Shown here in pieces: positions 25,567 through 38,720 of a stretch of DNA of 64,000 nucleotides. Each line of letters opens with the position of its first letter. Positions within the stretch are counted from its first letter, which is position 1. This DNA is from Vreelandella salicampi (lineage in GTDB: Bacteria; Pseudomonadota; Gammaproteobacteria; Pseudomonadales; Halomonadaceae), in assembly GCF_013415105.1 (NCBI RefSeq), contig NZ_JACCDF010000001.1, positions 248,001 to 312,000 of the forward strand, written 5' to 3'. A model generated the notes under the pieces. The model was not told the origin of the DNA, did no database searches, and worked only from the letters and a program-made list of their open reading frames with translations. The position numbers were made by a program, and so were the translations under genes.

Positions 25567-26670
25567 CTATCGACGTTGCAACATCACGCCACATTCACAG
25601 TGGTCGGTAAACGGGAACTGGTCAAACAGAGCGAAACGCTCAATGCGGTGTGTTTGATTCAGTATGGTCAAGTTTTCAGCTAGCGTCTTGGGATTACAGG
25701 AAATATAGACGATCCGCTCATAGTCGCTAATCTGACGGCAACTGGCCTCATCCAAACCGGCCCGTGGCGGGTCTACCAACACCGTTGAGAAATCAAAGGT
25801 CTCGAGAGCCATTTCGGCTACGCGCCGGCCGCCCTTCTCGCCATTTAACGCTTGGGAAAACTCCTCGGCGGACATTCGCGCGACCTGGGCATTGCTCACG
25901 TGATTGGCTTCAAAGTTAACCTTGGCACTCGCCACGGAAGTGCGCGAAATTTCGGTGGCGAGCACACGGTGAAAGTTTTCCGCAAGCGCCACCGTGAAGT
26001 TGCCATTGCCACAGTAAAGCTCAACCAAATCGCGGGATTGGCTGCCTGCGGTGACATCACGCGCCCAGCCCAGCATCTTTTGGCACACCACAGCGTTGGG
26101 TTGGGTGAAGCTGTTTTCGACCTGCTGGTAATGGAAGGTATGGCCATCAACGTGCAGCTGCTCCCACACGTGGTCGCGGGTAAGCACTCGACGCTCCTTG
26201 CGTGAGCGGCCGATAATCATAATGCCAAGCTCGCGTTCTAACGCCCGCGCCTCGCTTTCCCAGGCATCGTTCAACGGGCGGTGGTAAATCAACGTCACGA
26301 GCGCTTCCCCTGCGAGCGTGGTCAAGAACTCAACCTGAAACAACCGATGACGTAACGCATGACTTGCCAAAAAGGCAGCTTTCAGCTTTGGCATTAAGGC
26401 ATTGATCGCCTCGCCGGCCACCAGATACTGGTCTAAGCGCACCACCTGCTTGTTCTTGGGGTTTGCTGGGTCAACCTCAAACATGGCGTAGAAGAGATCG
26501 TCGCCCTCATGCCAAATGCGAAATTCGCAGCGCTGGCGATAGTGGCTAGGCGGTGAGGTAAATACCTCCAACGGCGGAAGAGAAAACGCAGAGAAGAGAC
26601 GCTCCAGTTCGTCACGTTTGCTGGCAAGCTGCTCGTCGTAGCGTTGGGGGTCAACCACGGGAATCGCCAA
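25567..26670 (-). CDS. trmA: tRNA (uracil-5-)-methyltransferase TrmA
   Basis: A 367-residue SAM-dependent enzyme that makes m5U54 (ribothymidine) in the T loop of tRNA. It matches Escherichia coli TrmA: SPPSHYRQRCEFRIWHEGDD, QVENSFTQPNAVV, the SAM motif ELYCGNGNFTVALA and DPPRAGLD. The catalytic Cys is in YISCNPKTLAENL. It starts with TTG: AGGAG lies six bases before 26670, and the family alignment supports this start (Escherichia coli 366 residues). Confidence 0.96.
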   Translation of the reverse strand: MAIPVVDPQRYDEQLASKRDELERLFSAFSLPPLEVFTSPPSHYRQRCEFRIWHEGDDLFYAMFEVDPANPKNKQVVRLDQYLVAGEAINALMPKLKAAFLASHALRHRLFQVEFLTTLAGEALVTLIYHRPLNDAWESEARALERELGIMIIGRSRKERRVLTRDHVWEQLHVDGHTFHYQQVENSFTQPNAVVCQKMLGWARDVTAGSQSRDLVELYCGNGNFTVALAENFHRVLATEISRTSVASAKVNFEANHVSNAQVARMSAEEFSQALNGEKGGRRVAEMALETFDFSTVLVDPPRAGLDEASCRQISDYERIVYISCNPKTLAENLTILNQTHRIERFALFDQFPFTDHCECGVMLQRR

Positions 26671-26733
26671 AGTGGGCTCCTGTTATCAGCGTCTAGGTTT
26701 AAGAAATCGTTGCGGGGCTAATGCGATACAGCG

Positions 26734-27555
26734 TTAGTTCTCAAGAGGCAAATCACCAGAGAACACATCATCAAGGGATAGGCAGTGTGGGGCAAAAAAA
26801 CCGTACGCCGCGAGCCCTGCCTGTAGTGAGGCGGTGGGCGCGGTGGTAAAGCAGCGACCATCGTGGTGGTTCGATACAAGCGTATTTGTCACCTGCCCCA
26901 CGCGGCGAGCAATCGCATCCCCCGAATCTACCCAATTGAGCGGCACCGGCGCGCTGGCTTCAAGCCAGGGTTTAAGTAGTGGAAAGTGCGTGCAGCCAAG
27001 CACTACCGTGTCCAGCGGCACATCGGCGTGCACCGCCTGCCATAACGGTGCCAGCGCGGCTGCTAGGCGTTTAGCGTTAGGTTTGGCGCCGCCAATCAAC
27101 GCTTCCGCCTCAATCACCAGCGCATCCGCTGCCACGCGGGTAATACGGCAATCTTGAGCAAAATTATCAATCAGCTGCTGGGTATAAGGGCGCCGAACCG
27201 TTGCCGTGGTGGCCAATAGGCCAATATGGCGCGATTGACTCACGGCGGCTGCCGGCTTGATCGCCGGCACGGTACCCACGACAGGAATGGTCAGTTCAGC
27301 GCGCAGCTGTTCAAGCGCTAAGGTGCTTGCCGTATTGCACGCCACCACCAGCACGCTTGGCTGGCAGGTGCTGACAACGGCGCGGCAAACGCGAACGATG
27401 CGTGCTGTTAACGTGCTATCTTCGCGCACGCCGTAGGGTAACCACGCGTTGTCGCAGGCATAGCAAAAAGCGGCTTGGGGGTAATGCTCGCGCAGCGCAC
27501 GCGCGACAGAAAGCCCACCCATGCCAGAGTCAAAAATTAATACGGGGCCAGCCAT
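26734..27555 (-). CDS. murI: Glutamate racemase MurI
   Basis: A 273-residue cofactor-independent racemase that makes D-glutamate for peptidoglycan. The two catalytic Cys are in VVACNTASTLALEQL (near residue 72) and VLGCTHFPLLKPWL (near 185). The start FDSGMGGLSVARALR and the central LLATTATVRRPYTQQL complete the family pattern. It lies 63 bases upstream of trmA on the same strand, and the two may be cotranscribed. A trmA-murI order also occurs in other gammaproteobacteria. Confidence 0.96.
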   Translation of the reverse strand: MAGPVLIFDSGMGGLSVARALREHYPQAAFCYACDNAWLPYGVREDSTLTARIVRVCRAVVSTCQPSVLVVACNTASTLALEQLRAELTIPVVGTVPAIKPAAAVSQSRHIGLLATTATVRRPYTQQLIDNFAQDCRITRVAADALVIEAEALIGGAKPNAKRLAAALAPLWQAVHADVPLDTVVLGCTHFPLLKPWLEASAPVPLNWVDSGDAIARRVGQVTNTLVSNHHDGRCFTTAPTASLQAGLAAYGFFAPHCLSLDDVFSGDLPLEN

Positions 27556-27644
27556 GTTGTGCGGTTGCCCTTAAAAACCTAAAAAAGGGCAGTGAGTGTA
27601 TCACGCCCTGAGATGGTGTTGATTATGGATGCTGCGTGAGAGCG

Positions 27645-28190
27645 CTAGAGCGACGGGATTTTGGCACCTCGCAACTCCGCGTAAAGCTCTGGGTAGGCCT
27701 GCTGAAGGCGTTCAAGCTCCTGCTCAGCGCCAACGGGTAGAGCTTGACGCAACAGCGCTAGATCTTCTTCACTAAAATGCTCTTCTACTAACGGAAACAA
27801 AACCTCGCGTTCTCGGCGTAAGTAGGCTCGGTGCGCTTCCAGATAGTGCTTCAAATCGTCGGCAAAGCGATCCATTGGAACGATACTGTCCATTAAGACC
27901 ATATCGATATCCGTAGAGAGCTTTGCCAGCCGCGGTTTTAATTCGCGATATTCGTTGAGCATGTCTTTCACCGTACCCACGTGGTCCGGCGCTTTCTGTT
28001 GCAAACACTCGACGAACTCACGTTCAAGCGGTGCCGCAAAGCCGTCCATATAGGAGAGGATGTGGTCCACTACCTCACGCATCAACTGAAAGTTAGGCCG
28101 CTCGCCCTTCTCTAAAGTTTTTTGCTTGAGCTTCAGGACGTGCAGCATTCGCGCCATATTGGCATGATCTAGACGCAGTTGATGTAACAT
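27645..28190 (-). CDS. Hemerythrin-like domain protein
   Basis: A 181-residue all-helical cytoplasmic protein with hemerythrin HHE-type features. LRLDHANMARMLHVLKLKQ, VVDHILSYMDGF, LEREFVECLQQ and HRAYLRREREVLFPLVEEHF carry the spaced His and Glu that would hold a di-iron centre. Such proteins sense or buffer oxygen, nitric oxide or iron; which one applies here is not visible. The start at 28190 follows AAGGAG; a longer open frame upstream runs into the divergent rarA promoter region and has no ribosome site. Confidence 0.85.
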   Translation of the reverse strand: MLHQLRLDHANMARMLHVLKLKQKTLEKGERPNFQLMREVVDHILSYMDGFAAPLEREFVECLQQKAPDHVGTVKDMLNEYRELKPRLAKLSTDIDMVLMDSIVPMDRFADDLKHYLEAHRAYLRREREVLFPLVEEHFSEEDLALLRQALPVGAEQELERLQQAYPELYAELRGAKIPSL

Positions 28191-28308
28191 TGTGCCTTCT
28201 CCTTTGTTATCGCATACGCCCAAGTAATCGCTTTCGCCTAACAGTAGCTTGACGCAGCGATTATTACCACCGACAGCAACGCACGCTGTATCGTTCAACG
28301 GAGTCTGC

Positions 28309-29646
28309 ATGGATCTGTTTTCATCTTCTACCCCCGCCGATGACGCCCCACTGGCGTTTCGCATGCGCCCCACTTCCCTTGACGATTATGTTGGGCAACA
28401 AGCGCTTGTGGGCCCAGGCAAGCCCTTACGCCGCATGGCAGAGTCCGGCGTGGTTCGCTCAATGATGCTCTGGGGCCCGCCCGGCGTGGGCAAAACAACG
28501 CTGGCTGAAATTCTGGCGAACGCCTCAAACGCACACCTAGAAACGCTCAGCGCCGTGATGGCCGGGGTAAAAGAGATTCGCGCGGTGGTTGAGCGCGCTC
28601 GTCAGCTAGCCCCTACCGCTGTGATTCTCTTTTTGGATGAAATTCACCGGCTCAACAAAAGCCAGCAGGATGCGCTCTTGCCTCACGTCGAGTCGGGGCT
28701 TTTAACCCTGATTGGCGCAACCACCGAAAACCCTTCGTTTGAAGTCAACTCGGCACTTCTCTCCCGCGCGCGGGTTTACGTGTTAAAGCCGCTAAGCGAA
28801 GACGAACTGATCGCGGTCTTGCATCAAACGCTTAATGACCGCGAGCGCGGACTGGGCCAGCGCGGGATTGAGGTCGATGAGGGCGTGCTCGCGGTGCTTG
28901 CCCACGCAAGCGCCGGTGATGCAAGGCGTGCGCTGGGTTTATTAGAAACGGCGTGCGACTTTACCCAACAGGAAAACGGCCGTGAAGTGCTTCATCGCAG
29001 CGCACTCGATGACGTCATCGGGCATCAGGCCAGCGCGTTTGATAAGCAAGGGGATACGTATTACGACCTGCTCTCAGCGATTCACAAATCGGTGCGCTCT
29101 TCGCGCCCGGATGCCGCGCTTTTGTATATGGCCCGCTTTATTCAAGGCGGCGGCGACCCGTTAGACGTGGTGCGCCGGCTGACGGCTATCGCGTCAGAAG
29201 ACGTGGGTAACGCCGACCCGCGCGCGCTGCCGCTAGTGATCGCCGCCTGGGACGCTTATTTGCGTTTAGGCGATTATGAAGGCCAACGGGCGCTGGCCCA
29301 AGCAGCCATTCACTTGGCCGTCGCGCCCAAAAGTAACCGCATTGATCAGGCGTGGAATGCAGCACAGCGTTTCGTTCGCCAGCAACCGCAGGTTGAGGTA
29401 CCTACCTACCTGCGCAACGCGCCTACCAAGCTAATGGAGAGCCTAGGCCACGGCAGTGGCTATCGCTACGCGCATAATGAAGACGATGGTTACCCCGCCG
29501 GTAGCGCACACGATTGCTGGCCGGAAGGTCTTGCACACGAGAGGTTTTATCAGCCCAGCCAATTCGGCCAGGAGAAGCGTTTTGCTGACATCATGGCCTG
29601 GCGCGAACACCGCGACCATGAAGCCGATCAAGAAAATGAGCAATAG
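28309..29646 (+). CDS. rarA: Replication-associated recombination ATPase RarA
   Basis: A 445-residue AAA+ protein (also MgsA, homologous to yeast Mgs1) that acts at stalled forks and may open DNA ends there. Walker A is [16 protein letters not shown] near residue 57, Walker B is [19 protein letters not shown] near 108 and sensor 1 is [14 protein letters not shown] near 137. The helical C-terminal tetramerisation domain has [20 protein letters not shown] near 258 and PNTKL-like [12 protein letters not shown] near 372. The ATG at 28309 follows GGAG with five bases of spacing. It is convergent with lolA; in Escherichia coli the order is ftsK-lolA-rarA on one strand. Confidence 0.96.
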   Translation: MDLFSSSTPADDAPLAFRMRPTSLDDYVGQQALVGPGKPLRRMAESGVVRSMMLWGPPGVGKTTLAEILANASNAHLETLSAVMAGVKEIRAVVERARQLAPTAVILFLDEIHRLNKSQQDALLPHVESGLLTLIGATTENPSFEVNSALLSRARVYVLKPLSEDELIAVLHQTLNDRERGLGQRGIEVDEGVLAVLAHASAGDARRALGLLETACDFTQQENGREVLHRSALDDVIGHQASAFDKQGDTYYDLLSAIHKSVRSSRPDAALLYMARFIQGGGDPLDVVRRLTAIASEDVGNADPRALPLVIAAWDAYLRLGDYEGQRALAQAAIHLAVAPKSNRIDQAWNAAQRFVRQQPQVEVPTYLRNAPTKLMESLGHGSGYRYAHNEDDGYPAGSAHDCWPEGLAHERFYQPSQFGQEKRFADIMAWREHRDHEADQENEQ

Positions 29647-29666
29647 CGATGTGCGTTTCGACGCCT

Positions 29667-30362
29667 TTAACGTCCTTCACGAATCACATCGACGTTATCC
29701 GGGATGTCAAAGACGAAGCGTTGTTCATCGATGGCGTCGTTTTGGCGAATGTCACTAAACGCAATCGCGGTACGCTGCCCGGTACTATCGGTCATCCAAA
29801 GCTCAGTGAGCGTTTCGCCGTTAAAGGTCAGACTTAACTCTTCAAATAGGGTCTCAGCCGAGAGCGGGACCAGGGTAAACACTTCCTCGTCGCTCTCTTC
29901 TTCATAGAAGACGTCATAGCTCTCGGCTAAATCCTCGACGTTGCCTGATAGCAGCATCGCGGGGGTGTGGGTAACGCGGTCATCGACCCCTTGTACGGTC
30001 ACTTGCTCAAGATCCGGGTCGTACAGGTACACGTCTTCTCCATCAGACACCACCGTCTGCGCGTAGGGGGCTTCCACTTCCCAGCGTAAAAGCCCAGGTC
30101 GAGAGAGCCACATTTCACCATGAGCTTCTTGCAGCCGTTCTCCACCACTATCCAAAATGCGCTGCTCGAAGGTGGCGTGATAGCTTTCCAAGGGATTGAG
30201 ACGCTCGGTTAAGCGCTCGGTTGCTTCATCGGCCCAAACGGCTGGCGCCATAACCAAGCCTAACGCACTGGCGGCGAGCGCCAGGGAGAAAGTATTTGTC
30301 GGCTTCGAAGCCGTTACTTGGTCAGAATAAACGTCATTGTCGCGCATGCCATTGTTAAACAT
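29667..30362 (-). CDS. lolA: Outer-membrane lipoprotein carrier protein LolA
   Basis: A 231-residue periplasmic chaperone that ferries lipoproteins from LolCDE to LolB. A signal peptide (SLALAASALGLVMAPAVWA) follows a rather long, polar N-terminal stretch of about 20 residues. The mature part has LNPLESYHATFEQRILDSGG, WLSRPGLLRWEVEAPYAQ and a C-terminal FDIPDNVDVI. The ATG at 30362 has AAGGGAG upstream. It lies about 140 bases downstream of ftsK on the same strand, the usual ftsK-lolA pairing. Confidence 0.94.
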   Translation of the reverse strand: MFNNGMRDNDVYSDQVTASKPTNTFSLALAASALGLVMAPAVWADEATERLTERLNPLESYHATFEQRILDSGGERLQEAHGEMWLSRPGLLRWEVEAPYAQTVVSDGEDVYLYDPDLEQVTVQGVDDRVTHTPAMLLSGNVEDLAESYDVFYEEESDEEVFTLVPLSAETLFEELSLTFNGETLTELWMTDSTGQRTAIAFSDIRQNDAIDEQRFVFDIPDNVDVIREGR

Positions 30363-30503
30363 GGTGTTCTCCCTTAGCCGCCCGTCTAGCAAACGCTTGT
30401 CGGGCTCAATACATGTTGTGCTATCAGACGCTTGATTCGTCAGTAGGTTTCCTCTTAAACGGCGCTTCCTTGGTGTTTGCACGTTTATGAGTGATCAACA
30501 CGA

Positions 30504-33569
<3,066 letters not shown>

Positions 33570-33723
33570 GCGTCTCTCCCTTTCGCACCGACTCACAATA
33601 AATATAATTTTCAAAGACAGTATGTAAACAACACGGCGTACCTGACTTGCGAGATTGCATCATACCGAGCATCCTTCTGCCGTCACAGACTTCTCTCGCA
33701 TCGTCTCGTAATGGGAACATCGC

Positions 33724-34521
33724 ATGCTACCTTGGCTTTCTGCTTCTTTCCCTCACTTTCCTGACACCGGCATGGCCCTTGATGAGCCAGATGGCCTACT
33801 AGCAGCGGGCGGCGAGCTCTCGCCTACGTGGTTGGTGAGCGCTTACCGCCAAGGCATTTTCCCGTGGTATAGCGATGGCGACCCTATTTTATGGTGGAGC
33901 CCCAATCCGCGCATGGTGCTTTTTCCTGAAGCGTTTAAGCAGCGTCGTAGTTTAACCAAACGCCTGCGCCATGGTGGCTTTCGCGTCACGCTTGACCAAC
34001 AGTTTGACACGGTAATTAACGCCTGCGCCGCCCCTAGACGCCATGAGAGCGGCACATGGATTACCCCAGATATGCAGGATGCCTACTGCCAACTGCATGA
34101 GCGCGGCATCGCCCACAGCATCGAGGTGACCCATCAAGAAAGATTAGTTGGCGGTTTATACGGCTTGGCGATGGGCCCGGTATTTTTTGGCGAATCGATG
34201 TTTTCGCACCAGCCTGATGCGTCAAAAGTGGCGCTGGCATACCTCAGCGCGGCGATGCACCAGCACGGTGGCAAAATAATCGACTGCCAAATGCACACGC
34301 CCCATTTAGCCAGCTTAGGCGCGGTAACAGTCGCCCGAGAAGCATTCATCAACTATCTTAAAGTATGGTTGCCTAGCCAGGCGTTCGCATGGCCCGCGTC
34401 TTCTGACGAGGCGCCCAGGGTGCCGCCGTCACCATGGCTTAATGCGCTGGCCGAGCCCAATAACACCGACTTGATACACCGACGGACGCTAACGCCACCC
34501 AAGGAGGCGAACCGTGAGTAG
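33724..34521 (+). CDS. aat: Leucyl/phenylalanyl-tRNA-protein transferase Aat
   Basis: A 265-residue enzyme that adds Leu or Phe from tRNA to proteins with N-terminal Lys or Arg, making them targets for ClpS-ClpAP. Diagnostic blocks are GLLAAGGELSPTWLVSAYRQ, GIFPWYSDGDPILWWSPNPR, ESGTWITPDMQDAY, GGLYGLAMGPVFFGESMFS and IDCQMHTPHLASLGA. It overlaps the bpt start by eight bases. With bpt, clpS and clpA close by, most of the N-degron pathway is encoded within 5 kb. Confidence 0.97.
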   Translation: MLPWLSASFPHFPDTGMALDEPDGLLAAGGELSPTWLVSAYRQGIFPWYSDGDPILWWSPNPRMVLFPEAFKQRRSLTKRLRHGGFRVTLDQQFDTVINACAAPRRHESGTWITPDMQDAYCQLHERGIAHSIEVTHQERLVGGLYGLAMGPVFFGESMFSHQPDASKVALAYLSAAMHQHGGKIIDCQMHTPHLASLGAVTVAREAFINYLKVWLPSQAFAWPASSDEAPRVPPSPWLNALAEPNNTDLIHRRTLTPPKEANRE

Positions 34522-35251
34522 CAACACGCCACGCCGACCCGTCAGGGATTTGCGCTTTTTTTTAACGGTGCCACATGACTGCAGCTACCTGCCAGAGCGG
34601 GAAGCTACAACGCTTTTTTTAGACCCGAAAGAGTCTCCTGTATCCGGCGTTTACGACTCACTCGCACTTTTGGGTTTTCGCCGCAGTGGGCGCCATCTCT
34701 ACCGCCCCCATTGCGAAGGTTGCAACGCCTGCCGTTCGGTTCGCATTCCCGTTGAGGCATTTACCCCTAACCGCACCCAACGTAAGATTTATCGACGTAA
34801 CGCCGATATTCAAACCCGAACGGTAAGCGCTCACTTCGACCCGCGCCACTATGCCCTGTATGCCGACTATATTGAAAAGCGCCACGCCGATGGTGATATG
34901 TACCCGCCAAGCCGCGAGCAGTATCGCACCTTTTTGACGCTCGACGAGCCTTACGCTCAGCTTTTAGAGATGACACTAGACGGAGAGCTTATCGGCGTTG
35001 CAGCGTTTGACCATCTAGAACACGGGTTATCCGCCATTTATACGTTTTTTGCCGCTGATGACGCCTTCGATAGGCGCTCCCTAGGCACTTTTGCCGTACT
35101 CTCGTTGATAGAGCTGGCGCGCGCTAAAGGGTTACCCCATCTCTATTTGGGTTACTGGATCGAAGAGTGCCGCAAAATGCGCTACAAACAGGCATTTTCG
35201 CCGTTAGAAATCCTCGATGGGCGCCATTGGCGACCGCTTATTGCTTTTTAA
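34514..35251 (+). CDS. bpt: Aspartate/glutamate leucyltransferase Bpt
   Basis: A 245-residue aminoacyl-tRNA-protein transferase that adds Leu to N-terminal Asp or Glu, the second entry route to the N-degron pathway. The N-terminal Cys cluster region HCEGCNACRSVRIPVE and the C-terminal YLGYWIEECRKMRYKQAFSP are family hallmarks (ATE N- and C-domains). It begins with GTG at 34514; AAGGAGG four bases upstream lies inside the end of aat, indicating translational coupling. Confidence 0.95.
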   Translation: MSSNTPRRPVRDLRFFLTVPHDCSYLPEREATTLFLDPKESPVSGVYDSLALLGFRRSGRHLYRPHCEGCNACRSVRIPVEAFTPNRTQRKIYRRNADIQTRTVSAHFDPRHYALYADYIEKRHADGDMYPPSREQYRTFLTLDEPYAQLLEMTLDGELIGVAAFDHLEHGLSAIYTFFAADDAFDRRSLGTFAVLSLIELARAKGLPHLYLGYWIEECRKMRYKQAFSPLEILDGRHWRPLIAF

Positions 35252-35366
35252 GCACGGCTTTTTTGCCTTGACGCCAGCCTTACGGCACAATACAGCGCTG
35301 TTCATTCGCCCTTAGGGGCAAACCGATATGACACCCATAACGTTCATCAAGTGAGGATTTGCCTAT

Positions 35367-35585
35367 ATGGCACGCGAAGATCATATTGAAATGGAAGGCG
35401 TCATCATCGACACCCTTCCCAACACCATGTTCCGTGTTGAACTGGAAAATGGCCACGTGGTTACTGCCCACATCTCGGGAAAAATGCGTAAAAACTACAT
35501 CCGCATTTTGACCGGCGATAAAGTTAAAGTTGAGTTGACGCCTTACGATCTTTCCAAAGGCCGCATTGTTTACCGCTCGCGCTAA
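35367..35585 (+). CDS. infA: Translation initiation factor IF-1
   Basis: A 72-residue S1/OB-fold protein that binds the A site of the 30S subunit during initiation. The sequence is almost diagnostic throughout: [40 protein letters not shown] and [13 protein letters not shown]. The position beside aat and opposite clpA is the usual one in gammaproteobacteria. It may have its own promoter in the 115-base gap after bpt. Confidence 0.98.
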   Translation: MAREDHIEMEGVIIDTLPNTMFRVELENGHVVTAHISGKMRKNYIRILTGDKVKVELTPYDLSKGRIVYRSR

Positions 35586-35680
35586 GTTAACGCCCAGGAT
35601 TGCGCTTTAACGCGATTCGCGTAAAGCGCTATATACCGTTCAGCGCCACACGAGCTCAGTGTTTTACACAATGTGTTTTC

Positions 35681-35708
35681 ACAACAACGCCCCGTCGATG
35701 ACAGGGCG
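35681..35708 (-). terminator. Possible terminator of clpA
   Basis: Stem CGCCCCGT / ACAGGGCG (7 of 8 pairs) with a 5-base loop, followed on the minus strand by the T-rich TTGTTGTG. It lies about 55 bases past the clpA stop. Confidence 0.4.
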
Positions 35709-35724
35709 CTTGTGGATGCCTATT

Positions 35725-35757
35725 CGGCCGGAACGTCGCCGCTCCGGCCGCTGTTTT
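35725..35757 (+). terminator. Terminator of infA
   Basis: A perfect 8-bp stem CGGCCGGA / TCCGGCCG with a 10-base loop, followed by CTGTTTTA on the plus strand. Confidence 0.75.
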
Positions 35758-35762
35758 AGTGC

Positions 35763-38042
35763 TTACTCTGGCGCACCCGCCATTTCTGACTCCGTCGACA
35801 GGCGCAGCTCGCCCTCCTCTAAGCTTACGTGCACAATGCCACCGTGCTCGGCGAGCTCGCCAAACAGAATCATCTCGGCAAGCGGCTTTTTCAACTTCTC
35901 CTGAATCAAACGCGCCATTGGCCGCGCACCCATATCGGGGTCGTAACCCTGCTCAGCCAGCCAATCACGCGCCGAATCATCCACCTCAAGCTGAACACGC
36001 TTCTCATCCAACTGCGCTTGCAGCTCGATCAGGAACTTATCCACCACATTGCGCACCACCTCGGTGGGCAACGAGCTAAACTGGATAATACCGTCAAGGC
36101 GGTTGCGGAACTCGGGCGAGAACGTCCGACGAATTACCTCCATCGCATCGGTGGAGTGATCTTGCGATTGGAAGCCGATTGAGCGACGCGCTGCCTGCTC
36201 AGCACCGGCGTTTGACGTCATGATCACGATCACATGACGGAAATCCGCTTCTCGGCCGTTGTTATCGGTTAAACGGCCGTGGTCCATTACCTGCAATAGC
36301 AAGTTAAAGACTTCCGGGTGTGCCTTCTCGATTTCGTCCAACAGCAGTACACAGTGCGGCTGCTTGGTAATCGCCTCGGTCAGCAAGCCACCCTGATCGT
36401 AACCAACGTAGCCGGGAGGCGCGCCGATCAACCGCGAGACAGTGTGCCGCTCCATGTACTCGGACATATCAAAGCGCACGAGTTCGATACCCATGATGTG
36501 CGACAGCTGCTTGGCCACCTCGGTTTTACCCACACCGGTCGGCCCTGCGAAAAGGAAGCTTCCCACGGGCTTGTCGGGTGATTTCAACCCGGCACGGGAA
36601 AGCTTGATCGCAGCGGCAAGGCTATCAATGGCTTCGTTCTGTCCGAACACCAGCATTTTGAGGTCGCGATCAAGATTTTCCAGCAGTTTGCGATCCGAGC
36701 TAGACACGCTCTTCGGCGGAATCCGCGCAATCGACGCCACCACGGCTTCCACCTGGTCCACGTCAATCGTGTCGACACGTACTTCCGGCGGCAGCATGCG
36801 CTGATGCGCACCGGCCTCGTCAATCACATCGATGGCTTTATCTGGCAGGAAGCGGTCATTGATATAGCGATCCGCCAAGCGTGCAGCGGTTTCCAGGGCA
36901 CTGTCGGTATATTTGAGATCGTGATGCTCTTCAAAGCGTGAACGCAGCCCTTTGAGAATTTTGATGGTATCGTCCACGGAAGGGGCAAGGACATCGACCT
37001 TCTGGAAGCGACGTGCAAGCGCCCGGTCTTTTTCAAAGATTCCACGGAACTCTTGGAAAGTCGTCGAACCGATACAGCGCAGCTCACCCGAGGAGAGCAG
37101 CGGTTTAAGTAGGTTGGAGGCATCCATCACGCCGCCGGACGCCGCGCCAGCGCCGATCACAGTATGAATCTCGTCGATAAACAAAATCGCATGCGGCTGT
37201 TTTTTCAGCTCGGCCAACAGCGCCTTAAGGCGTTTTTCGAAGTCCCCACGGTACTTGGTTCCCGCCAGCAGTGCACCCATATCCAGCTCATAGACGACAG
37301 CATCGCTAATTACCTCGGGCACATCTTCTTCCACGATACGCTTGGCCAAACCCGCAGCAATCGCAGTTTTGCCCACACCCGCTTCTCCCACCAGCAGCGG
37401 ATTGTTCTTACGCCGCCGCGCCAGGATCTGCACCACGCGCTCTAGCTCATGGTCGCGGCCGATTAACGGGTCAATTTTGCCCTGGCGCGCTTGTTCATTA
37501 AGATTGGTAGCAAAACCGGTCAGTGGGTGCGAGGCCCCTTCGCTGCTGCCTTCTTCGGCTTCTTCCGACTCTGGTGATGACGGCGACGGGGAAGCGCTAT
37601 GACCAGAGACTTTGGAAATACCGTGAGCAATGTAATTCACCGCGTCGACACGCGCCACGCTCTGCTGCTTAAGGAAATAAACTGCCTGGCTCTCCTGCTC
37701 GGAGAAAATAGCCACCAACACATTAGCGCCAGTCACTTCATTTTTACCCGACGACTGCACGTGGAACACCGCACGTTGCAGCACGCGTTGAAATCCCAGC
37801 GTCGGCTGCGTTTCACGCTCACTTTGACCTTCTGGAATCAGCGGCGTAGTAGAATTAATGAAATCCTGCAGATCGGACCGCAGCTTGTCTACATTTGCCC
37901 CGCAGGCCTTCAGCACATCCACCGCCGAGGCGTTATCGAGTAGCGCCAGCAGCAGGTGCTCAACGGTCATAAACTCGTGGCGTTTTGAGCGCGCCACGGT
38001 GAAGGCCGTGTTCAGGGTCAGTTCAAGTTCTTTGCTCAGCAT
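35763..38042 (-). CDS. clpA: ATP-dependent Clp protease unfoldase subunit ClpA
   Basis: A 759-residue AAA+ unfoldase that feeds substrates to ClpP. The N-domain (1-145) binds ClpS. The D1 ring has Walker [15 protein letters not shown] near residue 214 and Walker [15 protein letters not shown]. The D2 ring has [14 protein letters not shown] near 495 and [16 protein letters not shown]. The ClpP-binding IGF loop is in [10 protein letters not shown] near 615. The ATG at 38042 has AGGGGA upstream and matches Escherichia coli (758). clpS lies upstream on the same strand, and three 20-bp repeats sit directly before this gene. clpP is not in the window. Confidence 0.97.
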   Translation of the reverse strand: MLSKELELTLNTAFTVARSKRHEFMTVEHLLLALLDNASAVDVLKACGANVDKLRSDLQDFINSTTPLIPEGQSERETQPTLGFQRVLQRAVFHVQSSGKNEVTGANVLVAIFSEQESQAVYFLKQQSVARVDAVNYIAHGISKVSGHSASPSPSSPESEEAEEGSSEGASHPLTGFATNLNEQARQGKIDPLIGRDHELERVVQILARRRKNNPLLVGEAGVGKTAIAAGLAKRIVEEDVPEVISDAVVYELDMGALLAGTKYRGDFEKRLKALLAELKKQPHAILFIDEIHTVIGAGAASGGVMDASNLLKPLLSSGELRCIGSTTFQEFRGIFEKDRALARRFQKVDVLAPSVDDTIKILKGLRSRFEEHHDLKYTDSALETAARLADRYINDRFLPDKAIDVIDEAGAHQRMLPPEVRVDTIDVDQVEAVVASIARIPPKSVSSSDRKLLENLDRDLKMLVFGQNEAIDSLAAAIKLSRAGLKSPDKPVGSFLFAGPTGVGKTEVAKQLSHIMGIELVRFDMSEYMERHTVSRLIGAPPGYVGYDQGGLLTEAITKQPHCVLLLDEIEKAHPEVFNLLLQVMDHGRLTDNNGREADFRHVIVIMTSNAGAEQAARRSIGFQSQDHSTDAMEVIRRTFSPEFRNRLDGIIQFSSLPTEVVRNVVDKFLIELQAQLDEKRVQLEVDDSARDWLAEQGYDPDMGARPMARLIQEKLKKPLAEMILFGELAEHGGIVHVSLEEGELRLSTESEMAGAPE

Positions 38043-38065
38043 GGCAGTCCCCTTTTCGCTGCTAC

Positions 38066-38125
38066 CTAGGTCACAAACACCCGGGCTAGGTAACAAATTC
38101 CCAGGCTATGTCACAAATACCCAGG
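38066..38125. repeat. Three 20-bp tandem repeats between clpS and clpA
   Basis: Three adjacent units of exactly 20 bases: CTAGGTCACAAACACCCGGG, CTAGGTAACAAATTCCCAGG and CTATGTCACAAATACCCAGG. The nearest ends 23 bases before the clpA start codon. The constant core is CTAgGTcACAAA..CCCaGG. Two helical turns per unit would place repeated sites on one face of the DNA. The repeats lie within the presumed clpA leader. Confidence 0.85.
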
Positions 38126-38235
38126 GTATATCGCCACCTAGGGCTTGCGTCGGATCGGTGTAATCGACCAGCACTTTTAACATCGGGTACAAAACGCGTG
38201 GTTGCAAGCCTCGGGCGCAAAAAAGTTCAACGCTT

Positions 38236-38598
38236 TCAGTCCGCCGCTTCGATATCACACATGAGCGGATGCTCGCACTCACGCGCATACTCATTGACTT
38301 GGTAACTCTTTGTCTCAGCAATGTCACGGGTAAAAATCCCGCACGTCGCTTTACCTTGTGTGTGAACCGCCAGCATGATCTGTACGGCTTTTTCGTGCTC
38401 CATGCGGAAAAATTCCTGCAGCACTTCAATCACAAATTCCATCGGCGTGTAGTCGTCATTATGCAAAACGACTTTAAACATCGGCGGCTTGGCAAGCTCC
38501 GGATCCGCCGTCTTAACCGCCAAGTCTGGATCATCGTCAGGCAACGTAGGACGTGTCATGCCCGCCTGCGGGCTGTTTAATTGATTCATTTTCAACAT
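38236..38598 (-). CDS. clpS: ClpA adaptor protein ClpS
   Basis: A 120-residue adaptor that binds N-terminal Leu, Phe, Trp or Tyr and delivers the protein to ClpAP. The ligand-pocket residues lie in [20 protein letters not shown] and in [29 protein letters not shown] ends the fold. The first 35 residues are a flexible, poorly conserved arm. Two starts (38598 and three codons inside) are equally weak in ribosome-site quality, so the exact N-terminus is uncertain. It lies upstream of clpA on the same strand, separated by about 190 bases holding the tandem repeats. Confidence 0.95.
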   Translation of the reverse strand: MLKMNQLNSPQAGMTRPTLPDDDPDLAVKTADPELAKPPMFKVVLHNDDYTPMEFVIEVLQEFFRMEHEKAVQIMLAVHTQGKATCGIFTRDIAETKSYQVNEYARECEHPLMCDIEAAD

Positions 38599-38669
38599 AG
38601 TGTAGGTATCGACACTGTTAGGCGTAAAAGGGTTCAGTAAAGCACTCAAATTAGCACAGTGCCCCACAT

Positions 38670-38700
38670 AAAAAACCCCCGCCCGCAGCGCGGACGAGGG
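38670..38700 (-). terminator. Terminator of icd
   Basis: On the minus strand CCCTCGTCCGC pairs imperfectly with GCGGGCGGGGG around a 3-base loop, followed by six T, 20 bases after the icd stop. Confidence 0.82.
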
Positions 38701-38720
38701 CATTAAACTCGATAACGCTA

